Shown piece after piece: positions 52,990-62,426 of a DNA stretch of 64,000 bases (within the stretch, counting starts at the first letter, position 1; each line of letters begins with the position of its first letter). The notes under the pieces are model-generated. The model was not told the DNA's origin and searched no databases. It saw only the letters and a program-made list of their open reading frames with translations. The position numbers and the translations under genes are program-made. The DNA is from Daejeonella rubra (lineage in GTDB: Bacteria; Bacteroidota; Bacteroidia; Sphingobacteriales; Sphingobacteriaceae): contig NZ_FNHH01000014.1 in NCBI RefSeq assembly GCF_900103545.1, positions 1 through 64,000 on the forward strand, given 5' to 3'.

Positions 52990-54552
52990 TTAATGTTTTA
53001 CATCCCACCATAATCTTGTGGCAGCGTTATCCGGGCCACCTAATAAGGCTTCTGCTGCTTTTACTGCAGCTGCATTTCTGTCTCTGTCATAATTCAGGAA
53101 TGGGATACGTCGGATGATCTTGTTGGCAGGGACATCAGGATTATCTGAATGTACCAGGGGATATAATTTAGGATACCCTGAACGTCTGATAGATGCCCAT
53201 GCTTCATGTCCTTCAGGAAATAGTGCGATCCATTTTTGGGTAAGTATTTGTTCACGTTGTTTCTCAGGAACAGAAGAGAACTTTACCGGGATGTCCGTCA
53301 GTGCGGGTGTATTGAAGTACCCGCCCGGAGCTTTAGGTAAATTTGTGCTTTTTATATAACTATTAATCGTTGCATTATCAGTTATTCCCCATGTTCTTAG
53401 CGACATTTCTATTCCTTTTTCATACAATGCTTCGGCAGCGCCTCCCATATTCCATCCATTTAATGCACCTTCAGCACGCAGAAAATATGCTTCTGCTGAG
53501 TACATCACGGTTGAAGGTGTTTTAAACATACTACCTGGAAGAAGAGCATCACTTGGCCCCGAGGTATTATCAGGGTCATTTGCCGGTGCAACAATTTCTG
53601 CTACATTCATTCCATTTCTTACCCCGGCATATTTACCGGTATTCACAGACGGAGCCCAAAATTTGCTCATTCTTGGATCGTCATAACCGCCTAAAACACT
53701 TTCCATTGTAGAACTCATTCTGAATTCATTCCAACCTGATTGTCTGTTATATCCGTTATAATTCACACCACCAACTTTTAGATAGGCGTCGTCACTTAAT
53801 TCAGCCATTGTTCCACCTGCCACAGCAGCTTCTGCTTCAAGTTTTGCCATTGCCGGTTCTACATCGGATATTCTTAAGGCCAAGCGTAAACGCAAAGTAT
53901 TCGCGAACCTCACCCATTTTCTATTATCACCATTGTAAATCACATCCTTGTCTCCATAAGATGGTTGAGCTATATTGGCATTGAGTACATCAGTTGCTTC
54001 TTTTAGTTCTTTAAAAAGATCCAAATAAATACTTTTTTGAGAATCATAAGATACTACAGTACTATCTGATCCAATTTTTGAGTAAGGAATAGGGCCGTAG
54101 TAATCAGTAGCACGATGCATTACAAATACCTTCCAGATCCGTGCAATTGAATTTAGTGCCTTTGTTTCAGGTGTTTTTGTTTCCTTTAAAATCGACATTA
54201 GCGGGGGTAAGGATTTAGTATAAGTAGCTATCCATTGTTCCTGAATCCACTCTTGAGCAATGTTGTATCGATCTGTGGGGTCAAATGTTGCAGTAATAGC
54301 AGAATATTGAGCAAACAAATCGGCAAAAAAGCCTTGTGCATACTGATATTCAGAAGATGATCTGCCGGAATACATACCCATGTATTGAGCATTTGTAAAT
54401 AATCCCTTCACATCACCAGAGTTTAACGTAGTTAATCTGGTTGGATCTGTATTTAATTCCGAATAATTTTTAGTGCATCCGGAGCCAATAGTCAGGATCA
54501 CTAAACTTAAGCAGAGGTATACTCTGAAATGTGTTAATATTTGATGTTTCAT
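52990..54552 (-). CDS. SusD-like outer-membrane lipoprotein (SusD-like_2 type, locus 3)
   Basis: 520 residues with lipoprotein Cys26 (TIGSGCTKNY). It shows IWKVFVMHRATDYYGPIPYS, RFANTLRLRLALRISDVEP, VMYSAEAYFLRAEGALNGW, ILTQKWIALFPEGHEAW and the C-terminal LGGPDNAATRLWWDVK shared with the SusD of locus 1. It should bind the same kind of ligand as its locus 1 relative and hand it to the SusC encoded 45 bases upstream. Followed by a hairpin, then by the dehydrogenase gene in the same direction. Confidence 0.93.
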   Translation of the reverse strand: MKHQILTHFRVYLCLSLVILTIGSGCTKNYSELNTDPTRLTTLNSGDVKGLFTNAQYMGMYSGRSSSEYQYAQGFFADLFAQYSAITATFDPTDRYNIAQEWIQEQWIATYTKSLPPLMSILKETKTPETKALNSIARIWKVFVMHRATDYYGPIPYSKIGSDSTVVSYDSQKSIYLDLFKELKEATDVLNANIAQPSYGDKDVIYNGDNRKWVRFANTLRLRLALRISDVEPAMAKLEAEAAVAGGTMAELSDDAYLKVGGVNYNGYNRQSGWNEFRMSSTMESVLGGYDDPRMSKFWAPSVNTGKYAGVRNGMNVAEIVAPANDPDNTSGPSDALLPGSMFKTPSTVMYSAEAYFLRAEGALNGWNMGGAAEALYEKGIEMSLRTWGITDNATINSYIKSTNLPKAPGGYFNTPALTDIPVKFSSVPEKQREQILTQKWIALFPEGHEAWASIRRSGYPKLYPLVHSDNPDVPANKIIRRIPFLNYDRDRNAAAVKAAEALLGGPDNAATRLWWDVKH

Positions 54553-54597
54553 TTCGTGCGTTTTTAATAATTTTTTATCAAAAGAGGAATTAGATTG

Positions 54598-57500
54598 TCA
54601 AAATGACACTTTCAGGTTCAGACCAAAATTACGTGTTGTAGGTAAAGCTGCATATTCTAAACCTCCGCCATTTAACCCTCTGGTTACCTCCGGATCTATT
54701 GGTGCATCTTTTTTGAAGAAAAATAAATTCCTTCCAACCAATGATAATTTTGCACTTTTTATAAACGAATATTTACTTATTAATTTATCACTAAGTCGAT
54801 ATCCTAATGTAAATTCACGCAATCTGGTATTCGTTGACGAATAACTGTAAAAACCTGCAGAGGGGTATCTGCCTCCTATTAATCCAAAATATTTTTGTGA
54901 AGCTACAGCAGTTGTATTTTTTGATCCGTCTTGTCTGTATGCATCCAGCACTATACCTCCTTCACGACCTAATAGAGAATTCTTTGAATGGCCATAGGCA
55001 TCAATAAGTGCCTGAGTACCACCAATGACAGTCCCTCCTTGTCTGTGGTCAATTAAAAAACTCATGGAAAAATTCTTGAAAGAAAATTCATTTGAAAAAC
55101 CGAGCATATAATCAGGGTTATAGTTTCCAACAAATTGATCCAGACCGTCTGTTAAAATTGGTGTGCCGTCATCTTCAACGAGTTTTCGTCCCTGAGCATC
55201 TTCTTTCCAGCCTCTGACATACATGTCGCCATAGCTGCTGCCTTCATCAACTTTGATCAGATAAACATTATCACCCTCACCAATAACAATTGACTTTATC
55301 GTTTCGGTAAGTTCTTTTACCTTATTGATATTTTTAGAGTAATTTAATCCCATATCCCACCTGAAATTCTTCCCTGCTATTGGAGAAATATTTGCAACAA
55401 GCTCAACTCCATGATTTTGAATTAATCCGGCATTAATATATTTCTGGTCAAATAATGAGGCTGCCGGTAATCCAATTAATAAAAGTTGATTCTTGGTTTG
55501 GGTATTGTAATAGGTAAAATTCAGACCTACACGGTTATTGAAAAATTTCCAGTCTAATCCGGCTTCATAAGAAGTTGTTATTTCAGGCTTGTAAGTGCCC
55601 AATGATTGAATATTAGGTGTAATAATTGCACCTCCAATACCTACTGAGTAATAGTTTCGATCAAGATATTGAGTTCCACCATAACCTGAATTGGCCATAG
55701 TCAGGCTAGCCTTTCCATATGATATCCATGATGGTAATTTTATCATGTCTGATACAATTGCGGATAAACCAACTGATGGATAAAAGTAAGATTGGCTTGC
55801 TTCTGGCAATGCGGATGACCAGTCATTTCTTGCTGTGACATCTAAATACAGATAGTTATTATATGCAAGAGTTGCTGTACCGTATAGTGATTGAACACGA
55901 GGGGTTCTTCCGTCAGCTGTCGTAAAGAACGGCGACCTCGCATTATGCATGTAGAAAAAATTTGGTTTATTTAAGCCATTTGCGCTACCGGAAATGCTTT
56001 CATATTTACTCTCCTGTAAAGAAGCTCCTAAATTCCCTGTAACATCGAATTTTTTTCCAATGTTGCGCTTAAATGATAATAAGGCATCTACATTGATTCC
56101 CTGACTTCTGGTTGTGCCATAATCATAGTTCGATCCAACCTGGCTAAAGTATGAATCTGCATATACTTTCCTATTGTTGTTTTGAATGGTCTTGTCAATA
56201 CTTCCACGAACCTGAAGATTTAGCCAATCATTAAATTCATATTTTGCTGAAACTAAACCAAGAATACGGTCCCGTTTTTGAAAATAATTTATTCTGTTTA
56301 ATGCCCAATATGGATTTACAAGTACTGAAGATCCAGGTAACCAATAGCTTTGTTTTTCAGTACCTGTATTATCAATATAGGAGTAGTTTTTCATTTCATC
56401 CAAAGGAATAGATGTAGGGGCGCTAAAAATTGATGGCAATACATAGTTTCCTCCTCCACCGGGGACGGGTCTATTATCTACATCTTCGTAGATATAACTC
56501 ATCTTTGTAGATACTGAAAGTTTGGATGAGATATTGTTGTCAGTTTTAAGGTCTACATTATGTCTTGTTAAATCATTGTTTGTCAAGATACCCTGTGCCA
56601 TTGTATTCCCATAAGAGAAATAGGTCTGCATTTTTTCACTACCTCCACTAATACTGAGTGTATTGTTTAATGTTTGGCCGGTTCTGAAAAAATTCTTTAG
56701 ATTATCTGGCTGCCCCTGTAATGGCACACTTTTCCCATTCCAAAGAGTAACATTTTGTCCTGTAGCTTTTGGCCCCCAGCTACGCTCAGAATTCGAGCCG
56801 TAAATACCAGCATCTCCCTGACCATATTCATATTGTAATTCTGGCAGTACTGACGCTTGATCCAGACCCAGACCACTAATGAAGTTAACGACTGTTTGAT
56901 TTGCTTTTCCTCTTTTGGTGGTGATAATAATGGCTCCATTTTGCCCCTGACTGCCATATAAAGCTGCCGCTGATGCTCCTTTCAGGATAGTCATACTTTC
57001 AACTTCATCCGAATTAAGCATTCCAACGTTCCCACTTAAAGGGACACCATCAATAACATATAAAGGTTGATTACTATTGGTAATAGAACGATTTCCGCGT
57101 ATCAAAACCTTAGAATCTCCACCCGGACCGGTCGCATCTTTGGTTATTGTAACACCGGCAACTTTTCCCTGAAGTGAATTAATTAAGTTAGTCTCTTTTG
57201 CTTCATTCATTTTGTCGCCTTTGATGTTTTGAACAGCATAAGTCAACGATTTGGCTTCCCTTTCAATACCAAGTGCAGTTACTACAATTTCTCCTAAGAC
57301 CTGTAGATCTTCACGTAATGTTACATTTAATGTAGTTCTGCCATTAACAGCAACTTCCTGGGATATATATCCTACATAACTGAAAACCAAAATGTCAGCA
57401 TCAGACACATTTAGTGTATAATTTCCCTGTAAATCAGTCGCTGTACCCAGTGCGGAACCTTTGACACGTACACTCACCCCAGGAAGTGACTCCCCTTTTG

Positions 57501-57948
57501 AGTCGATAACCTGCCCTTTTATGATAATTGGCGGAGCTTCTGCAATCATTGGGGTTAGATCTGTAATCTTCGGTTGCTGAAAGAGTAGAGGTTTTCTTTT
57601 AACAATTACAATGTTGTCATTAATTGTATAAGTCAGCGGCTGATCTGTGAAGCAGCGGTTAAGTACACTTTCAACCGTTGAGTTTTTGAATTTTACATCC
57701 ACAGGTTTTGCTTCTTTCAGCATCGCTGCGTCATACACAAATTCATATTTACTTTGGCTGCTTATTGACCAGAATATCTGTTCAAGAGTAGCGTCTTTCT
57801 GAGATAAAGTAATCTTTTGGGCATACCCTGCAGCACTGGCCTGGAGTATGGTAAAGATCATTAAAACAATAGAAAGTTTCATAATCAGAAGTAGTTTATA
57901 GGCGGTGGAATATTGCACACTGCATATCCTATGAGAAGGAATTTTCAT
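54598..57948 (-). CDS. SusC-type TonB-dependent outer-membrane transporter with STN domain (locus 3)
   Basis: 1116 residues. The signal segment ends near ASAAGYAQ, the STN domain follows (KITLSQKDATLEQIFWSISS to about 118), then a carboxypeptidase-D-like domain (IKGQVIDSKGESLPGVSVRV), the plug with VLIRGNRSITNSNQPLYVIDG-type hallmark (VLIRGNRSITNSNQPLYV) and the barrel ending FGLNLKVSF. Plug and C-terminus are closer to the SusC of locus 1 than to that of locus 2. The first ATG is preceded by CAAATGT, as in locus 2; Met at residue 23 is an alternative start. It is likely the uptake channel serving the quinoprotein gene set downstream. Confidence 0.94.
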   Translation of the reverse strand: MKIPSHRICSVQYSTAYKLLLIMKLSIVLMIFTILQASAAGYAQKITLSQKDATLEQIFWSISSQSKYEFVYDAAMLKEAKPVDVKFKNSTVESVLNRCFTDQPLTYTINDNIVIVKRKPLLFQQPKITDLTPMIAEAPPIIIKGQVIDSKGESLPGVSVRVKGSALGTATDLQGNYTLNVSDADILVFSYVGYISQEVAVNGRTTLNVTLREDLQVLGEIVVTALGIEREAKSLTYAVQNIKGDKMNEAKETNLINSLQGKVAGVTITKDATGPGGDSKVLIRGNRSITNSNQPLYVIDGVPLSGNVGMLNSDEVESMTILKGASAAALYGSQGQNGAIIITTKRGKANQTVVNFISGLGLDQASVLPELQYEYGQGDAGIYGSNSERSWGPKATGQNVTLWNGKSVPLQGQPDNLKNFFRTGQTLNNTLSISGGSEKMQTYFSYGNTMAQGILTNNDLTRHNVDLKTDNNISSKLSVSTKMSYIYEDVDNRPVPGGGGNYVLPSIFSAPTSIPLDEMKNYSYIDNTGTEKQSYWLPGSSVLVNPYWALNRINYFQKRDRILGLVSAKYEFNDWLNLQVRGSIDKTIQNNNRKVYADSYFSQVGSNYDYGTTRSQGINVDALLSFKRNIGKKFDVTGNLGASLQESKYESISGSANGLNKPNFFYMHNARSPFFTTADGRTPRVQSLYGTATLAYNNYLYLDVTARNDWSSALPEASQSYFYPSVGLSAIVSDMIKLPSWISYGKASLTMANSGYGGTQYLDRNYYSVGIGGAIITPNIQSLGTYKPEITTSYEAGLDWKFFNNRVGLNFTYYNTQTKNQLLLIGLPAASLFDQKYINAGLIQNHGVELVANISPIAGKNFRWDMGLNYSKNINKVKELTETIKSIVIGEGDNVYLIKVDEGSSYGDMYVRGWKEDAQGRKLVEDDGTPILTDGLDQFVGNYNPDYMLGFSNEFSFKNFSMSFLIDHRQGGTVIGGTQALIDAYGHSKNSLLGREGGIVLDAYRQDGSKNTTAVASQKYFGLIGGRYPSAGFYSYSSTNTRLREFTLGYRLSDKLISKYSFIKSAKLSLVGRNLFFFKKDAPIDPEVTRGLNGGGLEYAALPTTRNFGLNLKVSF

Positions 57949-57955
57949 ACATTTG
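57948..57955 (+). promoter_or_regulatory. Candidate antisense -7 element at the susC start (locus 3)
   Basis: TACATTTG on the plus strand, identical to and at the same place as in locus 2, overlapping the first base of the susC start codon. No -33 partner is obvious. Confidence 0.35.
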
Positions 57956-57961
57956 TATCGT

Positions 57962-58066
57962 TTAGGTTTATAAGTTTGTCGATATCACGTTATTTATAAG
58001 CGGGTAGGCCTGAAACTGTCCCAAAGACAGATTTGAACCGGTGCGTTCGTAGCGCTCCGGTTTTTT
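57962..58066 (+). ncRNA. Candidate antisense leader RNA opposite the locus 3 susC leader
   Basis: Bounded by the TACATTTG element and the hairpin with T6 run ending at 58066; about 105 bases, complementary to most of the susC leader. Same geometry as in locus 2. Existence not shown by any transcript data available here. Confidence 0.35.
58036..58066 (+). terminator. Conserved GC-rich hairpin between fecR and susC (locus 3), antisense terminator
   Basis: AACCGGTGCG and GCGCTCCGGTT-type arms (AACCGG.GCG with CGC.CCGGTT) close a TTCGTAG loop region; one U-G pair on the plus strand would be A-C on the gene strand, and a central T-T pair is unpaired on either. Six T follow on the plus strand only. 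Confidence 0.6.
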
Positions 58067-58090
58067 CAATTACCCCTTTTTAAGTATGGA

Positions 58091-59242
58091 TCAGGGCATA
58101 ACTATTATCCTCCTTTCTCTCCCAAGAGAATCTCCGGGGATAATTTTAAAATGTATTGAACCAGTTGATTCCAGGACTTCAAGTACATCAGATACATTTC
58201 TGGAACGGGATATTTTTCCACCAAAAACTTTCTCGGGAATATTGCCTTGATACTCAACTTCCAAATTGTACCATCTGGATATCTGACGCATTATGCTTTG
58301 AATTTCTTCATTTTTGAACATGAAAAAACCATCTTTCCAAGCTGTTGCTTCATTTACATCAACAGAAACCACATCTATATTCCCATTCATTACTCTTGTC
58401 TGTTGTCCCGGTGAGATGATTTTACTTTTGTTCTCTTTTATAACTCTAACAGAACCTTCAAGTAAGGTAGTATTCGTACTGGTTTCATCGGGATAGGCCA
58501 TTATATTAAAATGAGTGCCTAAAACTTCTACTGTTTGACTTGCGTTCGTGACCCTAAAGGGCATTCTGTTATTGTGGGCAACCTCAAAATAGGCTTCTCC
58601 GCTTATTTCTACCCTTCTTTCATTACCAGAAAATCTAACCGGGTAACGTAATGATGAAGCAGAATTTAACCAGACTTTACTTCCATCCGGCAGGTTTACC
58701 TGATATTGTCCGCCAGGAGGTGTTTCAATAATATTGTATGAAAGCGATTGAGAAGAGTTATCTGAGTTGGAAATAGTATATACCAATTGACCATCAGCAG
58801 TTTTATGGATCTTTATTCCGGATTGCTCTGCAAGCTGACCATTTTTAGCATCAGTTAAACTGATCTTACGTCCATCAGCTAATGTTAAGGTAGCTATATT
58901 TCCGCCAGGGGATATGTCATTTTTGACCTCGGAAATTGCGTGTGTCGTATTAGATTTTTTAATATTATTCAGGTAAAACAATGTGCCGACTGAGATAATA
59001 ATAATTATAGCTGCTGCAGATATGATTCGAGGCCAAAGAATAACTTCACTTGATTTTCCGGTCAGACTAGTCATTTTCTGCCGTAATTCATTTTGTGCTT
59101 TTCTCAAATCTGCATCTGTAAGCTCAGATACCTCGTCTTCGTGCAGGTGATGAAACCATTTTTGAAGCAGGAGTATTTCCTCCGGTGTACAGCTTCCCGT
59201 CTTATATTTTTCAAGCAATTCCTTTGCTTTATTCATGAGCAT
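58091..59242 (-). CDS. FecR-type anti-sigma factor (locus 3)
   Basis: 383 residues (a second ATG two codons in, at 59236, is an equal start). Cytoplasmic N-terminus (NKAKELLEKYKTGSCTPEEI), one membrane helix (IISAAAIIIIISVGTLFYL, about 69-88), a periplasmic FecR domain with TPPGGQYQVNLPDGSKVWLN and VEISGEAYFEVAHN, and the C-terminal part AWKDGFFMFKNEEIQSIMRQ. Partner of the sigma factor encoded 119 bases upstream in the same direction and of the STN domain of the SusC downstream. Confidence 0.93.
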   Translation of the reverse strand: MLMNKAKELLEKYKTGSCTPEEILLLQKWFHHLHEDEVSELTDADLRKAQNELRQKMTSLTGKSSEVILWPRIISAAAIIIIISVGTLFYLNNIKKSNTTHAISEVKNDISPGGNIATLTLADGRKISLTDAKNGQLAEQSGIKIHKTADGQLVYTISNSDNSSQSLSYNIIETPPGGQYQVNLPDGSKVWLNSASSLRYPVRFSGNERRVEISGEAYFEVAHNNRMPFRVTNASQTVEVLGTHFNIMAYPDETSTNTTLLEGSVRVIKENKSKIISPGQQTRVMNGNIDVVSVDVNEATAWKDGFFMFKNEEIQSIMRQISRWYNLEVEYQGNIPEKVFGGKISRSRNVSDVLEVLESTGSIHFKIIPGDSLGRERRIIVMP

Positions 59243-59361
59243 TAAAAGATTTTATTTCTTTATACTCCTAAGACGGCAAAGTCAGTATGTGGTAGGTACA
59301 GGGAATGAAAATAAATATTAAAAGTTGTTCATGTATTATCTATAAAAGATATAGAACAATC

Positions 59362-59946
59362 TTAAAATTTAGTTGAAACTAACATGATCAGGTAAATTAT
59401 TAGCCCTAAACGTACACGAAGAATACGTAATGCTTTCTTAATTTGAGTTGATACGGTTTGTTCGGATATGTCCATAATACCGGCAATTTCTTTATGGCTA
59501 AGCCTGTTTTTTCTGCTTAGCAGAAATACTTCCCTCATTCTGGGGGGAAGTGCCTTTATTTCTTTTTCGATTAAGTTTTTTAAATCATTCTCACGAATCA
59601 GAAAGTCTGTATGGATTCCGGCATCTTCTATAAAATTCTGCAATGAAGCGAAATACCTGGCTTCAACTTTTTTATGGGAAAAAAGATCCAGGGCTTTGTT
59701 TCGGACAGATGTAAAAAGATATGATGTTAGAGAAATTTGCAATGAAAAATCGAATCGCTTTTTCCAGAGAGTTGTTAAAACCTCCTGGATAATATCTTGT
59801 GCTTCTTGTTTGTTATGCAGTTTTTTATGTGCATATATGAATAACAGGCTATGGTAACGCTCGTAAATTTCGGTAAATGCTTTTTCATCTCCTTCATTCA
59901 AAAGAGTTGTCAGTTCCCGATCAGATAGTGTTTTATAATAAGACAT
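59362..59946 (-). CDS. ECF RNA polymerase sigma factor (locus 3)
   Basis: 194 residues. Region 2: FTEIYERYHSLLFIYAHKKL and KQEAQDIIQEVLTTLWKKRF; region 4: LPPRMREVFLLSRKNR and the helix-turn-helix LSHKEIAGIMDISEQTVSTQ. The C-terminal tail LGLIIYLIMLVSTKF is hydrophobic, as often in Bacteroidota ECF factors beside fecR. It should switch on susC-susD of locus 3 and perhaps the dehydrogenase genes beyond. Located 119 bases before fecR. Confidence 0.93.
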   Translation of the reverse strand: MSYYKTLSDRELTTLLNEGDEKAFTEIYERYHSLLFIYAHKKLHNKQEAQDIIQEVLTTLWKKRFDFSLQISLTSYLFTSVRNKALDLFSHKKVEARYFASLQNFIEDAGIHTDFLIRENDLKNLIEKEIKALPPRMREVFLLSRKNRLSHKEIAGIMDISEQTVSTQIKKALRILRVRLGLIIYLIMLVSTKF

Positions 59947-60120
59947 TATTACTATAGGTAAACGAATATAGCAAAAGTCTAATATAATAATAAAGTAAAA
60001 ATATAACCCGTACGATTTTAGTTAAATGAAACAATTTTGTACGGACAAGAAACATCCACGCTCTTTAAAATTCTAATTATTCCTATGGAGTTTTGTAAAA
60101 ATTTCATAGAAATTTTGCAA

Positions 60121-60153
60121 AAAAACAGGTTCCTGATTTAGGAACCTGTTTTT
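60121..60153 (-). terminator. Bidirectional intrinsic terminator after the PafA gene
   Basis: AAAAACAGGTTCCT and AGGAACCTGTTTTT form a 14-base perfect stem with a five-base loop (GATTT). T-runs are present on both strands. It ends the phosphatase transcript 47 bases after its stop and separates it from the locus 3 sigma gene. Confidence 0.9.
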
Positions 60154-60199
60154 TTAAAATTGCCTTACGGCATAAGTCTGCCGATAAATTGATAATCTG

Positions 60200-61867
60200 T
60201 TATTTTAATGCCTCATTAACGGCCTTGCCAATATTTCCATTAGGCTCCTGAATACGAAGAAGTCCGGAAATTGTAGGTGCGATATCAGTCATGTTATAAG
60301 AGTTATTTGTTTTTCCCTGTTTGATGCCCCAGCCCATGAATACCATTGGAATGTGTGTATCTGCCGGATTCATAGTGCCATGTGTTGCACCGGTAGACCT
60401 TTGTGAAGAACCTGAATACCATGCCGGTTCTAAAATGATCTGAATCACACCGCTACGCTCAGGATGGTAGCCATTAATTATTTTTTCTTTGTAGACTGCA
60501 GGAATAGTTGCATTCTGGGCATTGGCAATATCCACCACGAAGGCAACTCCCTGTTGTTTCTTCAGAAATTCAATAGTGCTATTCTTAATTGCACTTTCGC
60601 TTAATTTGTTTGTCGCAATGGCTGCATTGTTTAAACTTACTGCATAATTACTGAAGCTTTTTGCAATGTCTTTTACCTTGAATTCAGTCTCTAATTCAGC
60701 ATTTAGTTGTTTTAACACATTTGAACTTTCAAAAACTCCTGTAGCTATCTTGTTATCAGCCAGGAATCCTGAGTTATGTTGTACTGCATGATCTGCAGAA
60801 AGAAATACAGTGTAATTTCCTTTACCAACCTTGGTATCAAGGTGACTGAATAATTTTGCCAGATCGCGGTCAAGCCTTAAATAGGTGTCTTCTACTTCAA
60901 TTGAGTTTGGTCCGAACTGATGTCCGATATAATCCGGTGAGGAAACGCTGATCGCCAGAAAATCTGTGATAGCATCGGCACCAAGTCCTTCATTATCAAC
61001 AGCCGCTCTTGCAAGATCTAATGTTAGTGAACTGCCGTGTGGTGTGCTGGTTATTATTCCCATTCCGCGGCTAAGCATCTCTGAGGTTTTTACGGGTAAA
61101 GTTGAGCTTGACATGCCTGCAAACTTACCTTCATATGGAACATCGTCCTTGGTGCTTTGCAGATAGGTATTTATTGGAAACAAGGTATTCCAGTCCTGCT
61201 TTAAATATTTTTCGGGATATTTTTGATCGTTAAAATTGCTTACCCAGGTTGGGAGTGTCTTCATATAATATGTACTTGTTATCCAGTTGCCTGAACTTCC
61301 ATCATACCAATATGCAGCATTTGCTGTATGTCCTCCGGGTAATATAGCACCTCTGTCTTTGGAAGCAATGGATATCACTTTCGACCTGAAATTTGTAGCC
61401 AGCCTTAGTTCATCTGTCATAGATGTAACCAGCATATTTTTTGGCGACATTTTCCCTGCCGATTCAGAGTCGCTGCCAACTGTCGATACAGTGGAGTCGG
61501 CTGCACAGTACATTGTTTTTCCGGTAGCTTGAATTATCCAGTCATTACCTGTAATACCATGAATTGCAGGAACTGAACCCGTATATACTGTGGTATGTCC
61601 TATTCCGGTAACACTAGGAATATAGTTTATGTAAGCATTTTCGCAGGAAAATCCTTCGTTAAGCATTCTTTTAAACCCACCGTTGCCGTAACGCTCATAA
61701 AAGCGATACAAATAATCCCAGCGCATCTGATCAACCATAATTCCTACAACTAATTTTGGACGAGGAACATCTGAACTTTTTGCCGGGCTTGTTGATTTTG
61801 CCTGCTGAGCATTTAAAGAAATTCCGGAAAAGAATAATAAGGTGATAAACAGGATTTTAATTTTCAT
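60200..61867 (-). CDS. pafA: PafA-type alkaline phosphatase
   Basis: 555 residues with a signal peptide (LFITLLFFSGISLNAQ). It is an alkaline-phosphatase-superfamily monoesterase. The nucleophile is Thr87 in IPSVTGIGHTTVYTG, with Asn108 in GITGNDW and the K-x-R pair Lys170/Arg172 in ASKDRGAILPGG. These sit at a constant offset of eight from Thr79, Asn100, Lys162 and Arg164 known for Elizabethkingia PafA, which is strong support. Metal-ligand strings FLAISVSSPDYIGHQFG, FLSADHAVQ and STGATHGTMNP are present. It releases phosphate from organic phosphates outside the cytoplasm and, in this phylum, is reported not to be strictly phosphate repressed. Single gene with its own terminator. Confidence 0.92.
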   Translation of the reverse strand: MKIKILFITLLFFSGISLNAQQAKSTSPAKSSDVPRPKLVVGIMVDQMRWDYLYRFYERYGNGGFKRMLNEGFSCENAYINYIPSVTGIGHTTVYTGSVPAIHGITGNDWIIQATGKTMYCAADSTVSTVGSDSESAGKMSPKNMLVTSMTDELRLATNFRSKVISIASKDRGAILPGGHTANAAYWYDGSSGNWITSTYYMKTLPTWVSNFNDQKYPEKYLKQDWNTLFPINTYLQSTKDDVPYEGKFAGMSSSTLPVKTSEMLSRGMGIITSTPHGSSLTLDLARAAVDNEGLGADAITDFLAISVSSPDYIGHQFGPNSIEVEDTYLRLDRDLAKLFSHLDTKVGKGNYTVFLSADHAVQHNSGFLADNKIATGVFESSNVLKQLNAELETEFKVKDIAKSFSNYAVSLNNAAIATNKLSESAIKNSTIEFLKKQQGVAFVVDIANAQNATIPAVYKEKIINGYHPERSGVIQIILEPAWYSGSSQRSTGATHGTMNPADTHIPMVFMGWGIKQGKTNNSYNMTDIAPTISGLLRIQEPNGNIGKAVNEALK

Positions 61868-62059
61868 TTGATTGCAATTATAAGATTGTTTCTATAAAAG
61901 TTGGACTTAGAAATTGATTGTTAATGGCTTCAACCGTATGGATGAAACTTTGGCAAATATCATATTAAAAAACAAGGTAATTTGTAAAGAAAACAATACT
62001 TAATTGTTAATATTTTAATTGCTTATTCAGTAAAATAGGGCTGATTGTGTTTATTGCAA

Positions 62060-62422
62060 TTAAACAGATGCAATTTCTTGATTTGAGTAGTTATTTTTCA
62101 TGATCACATTACCGATATATATTGCTCCTTTTTCAACCTGTAAACTATTAGTATGTAATTCCCCCAGGATTTTGCCAGAGCTTTTTATATCGATTGATTC
62201 TGCTTTCACTGTGCCATTCACTGTTCCATAGATTACGATCTCTCGGGTATGCACATTGCCTTCAATAAGGCCATTTTCTCCTACTATAAGTCCCTCGACA
62301 ATAAAAACATCTCCTTTGATATTACCATCTATCCTTACAAAAACATCAGATTCTATTCTTCCCTGAACATTGCATCCTTTACTGATCAAAGTTGGTGTTG
62401 ATGTGGATTTTTGAATTGCCAT
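62060..62422 (-). CDS. Bactofilin
   Basis: 120 residues. The core is a beta-helix repeat of about 17 residues per turn: GCNVQGRIESDVFVRIDGNI, KGDVFIVEGLIVGENGLI, EGNVHTREIVIYGTVNG, TVKAESIDIKSSGKIL and GELHTNSLQVEKGAIYIG, flanked by short polar tails. Bactofilins polymerise without nucleotide into filaments at the membrane and help place cell-wall enzymes. The start is four bases after the stop of the M23 peptidase gene, the known pairing of bactofilin with an M23 wall hydrolase, as in LmdC/BacA-type shape systems. Confidence 0.93.
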   Translation of the reverse strand: MAIQKSTSTPTLISKGCNVQGRIESDVFVRIDGNIKGDVFIVEGLIVGENGLIEGNVHTREIVIYGTVNGTVKAESIDIKSSGKILGELHTNSLQVEKGAIYIGNVIMKNNYSNQEIASV

Positions 62423-62426
62423 CAGC

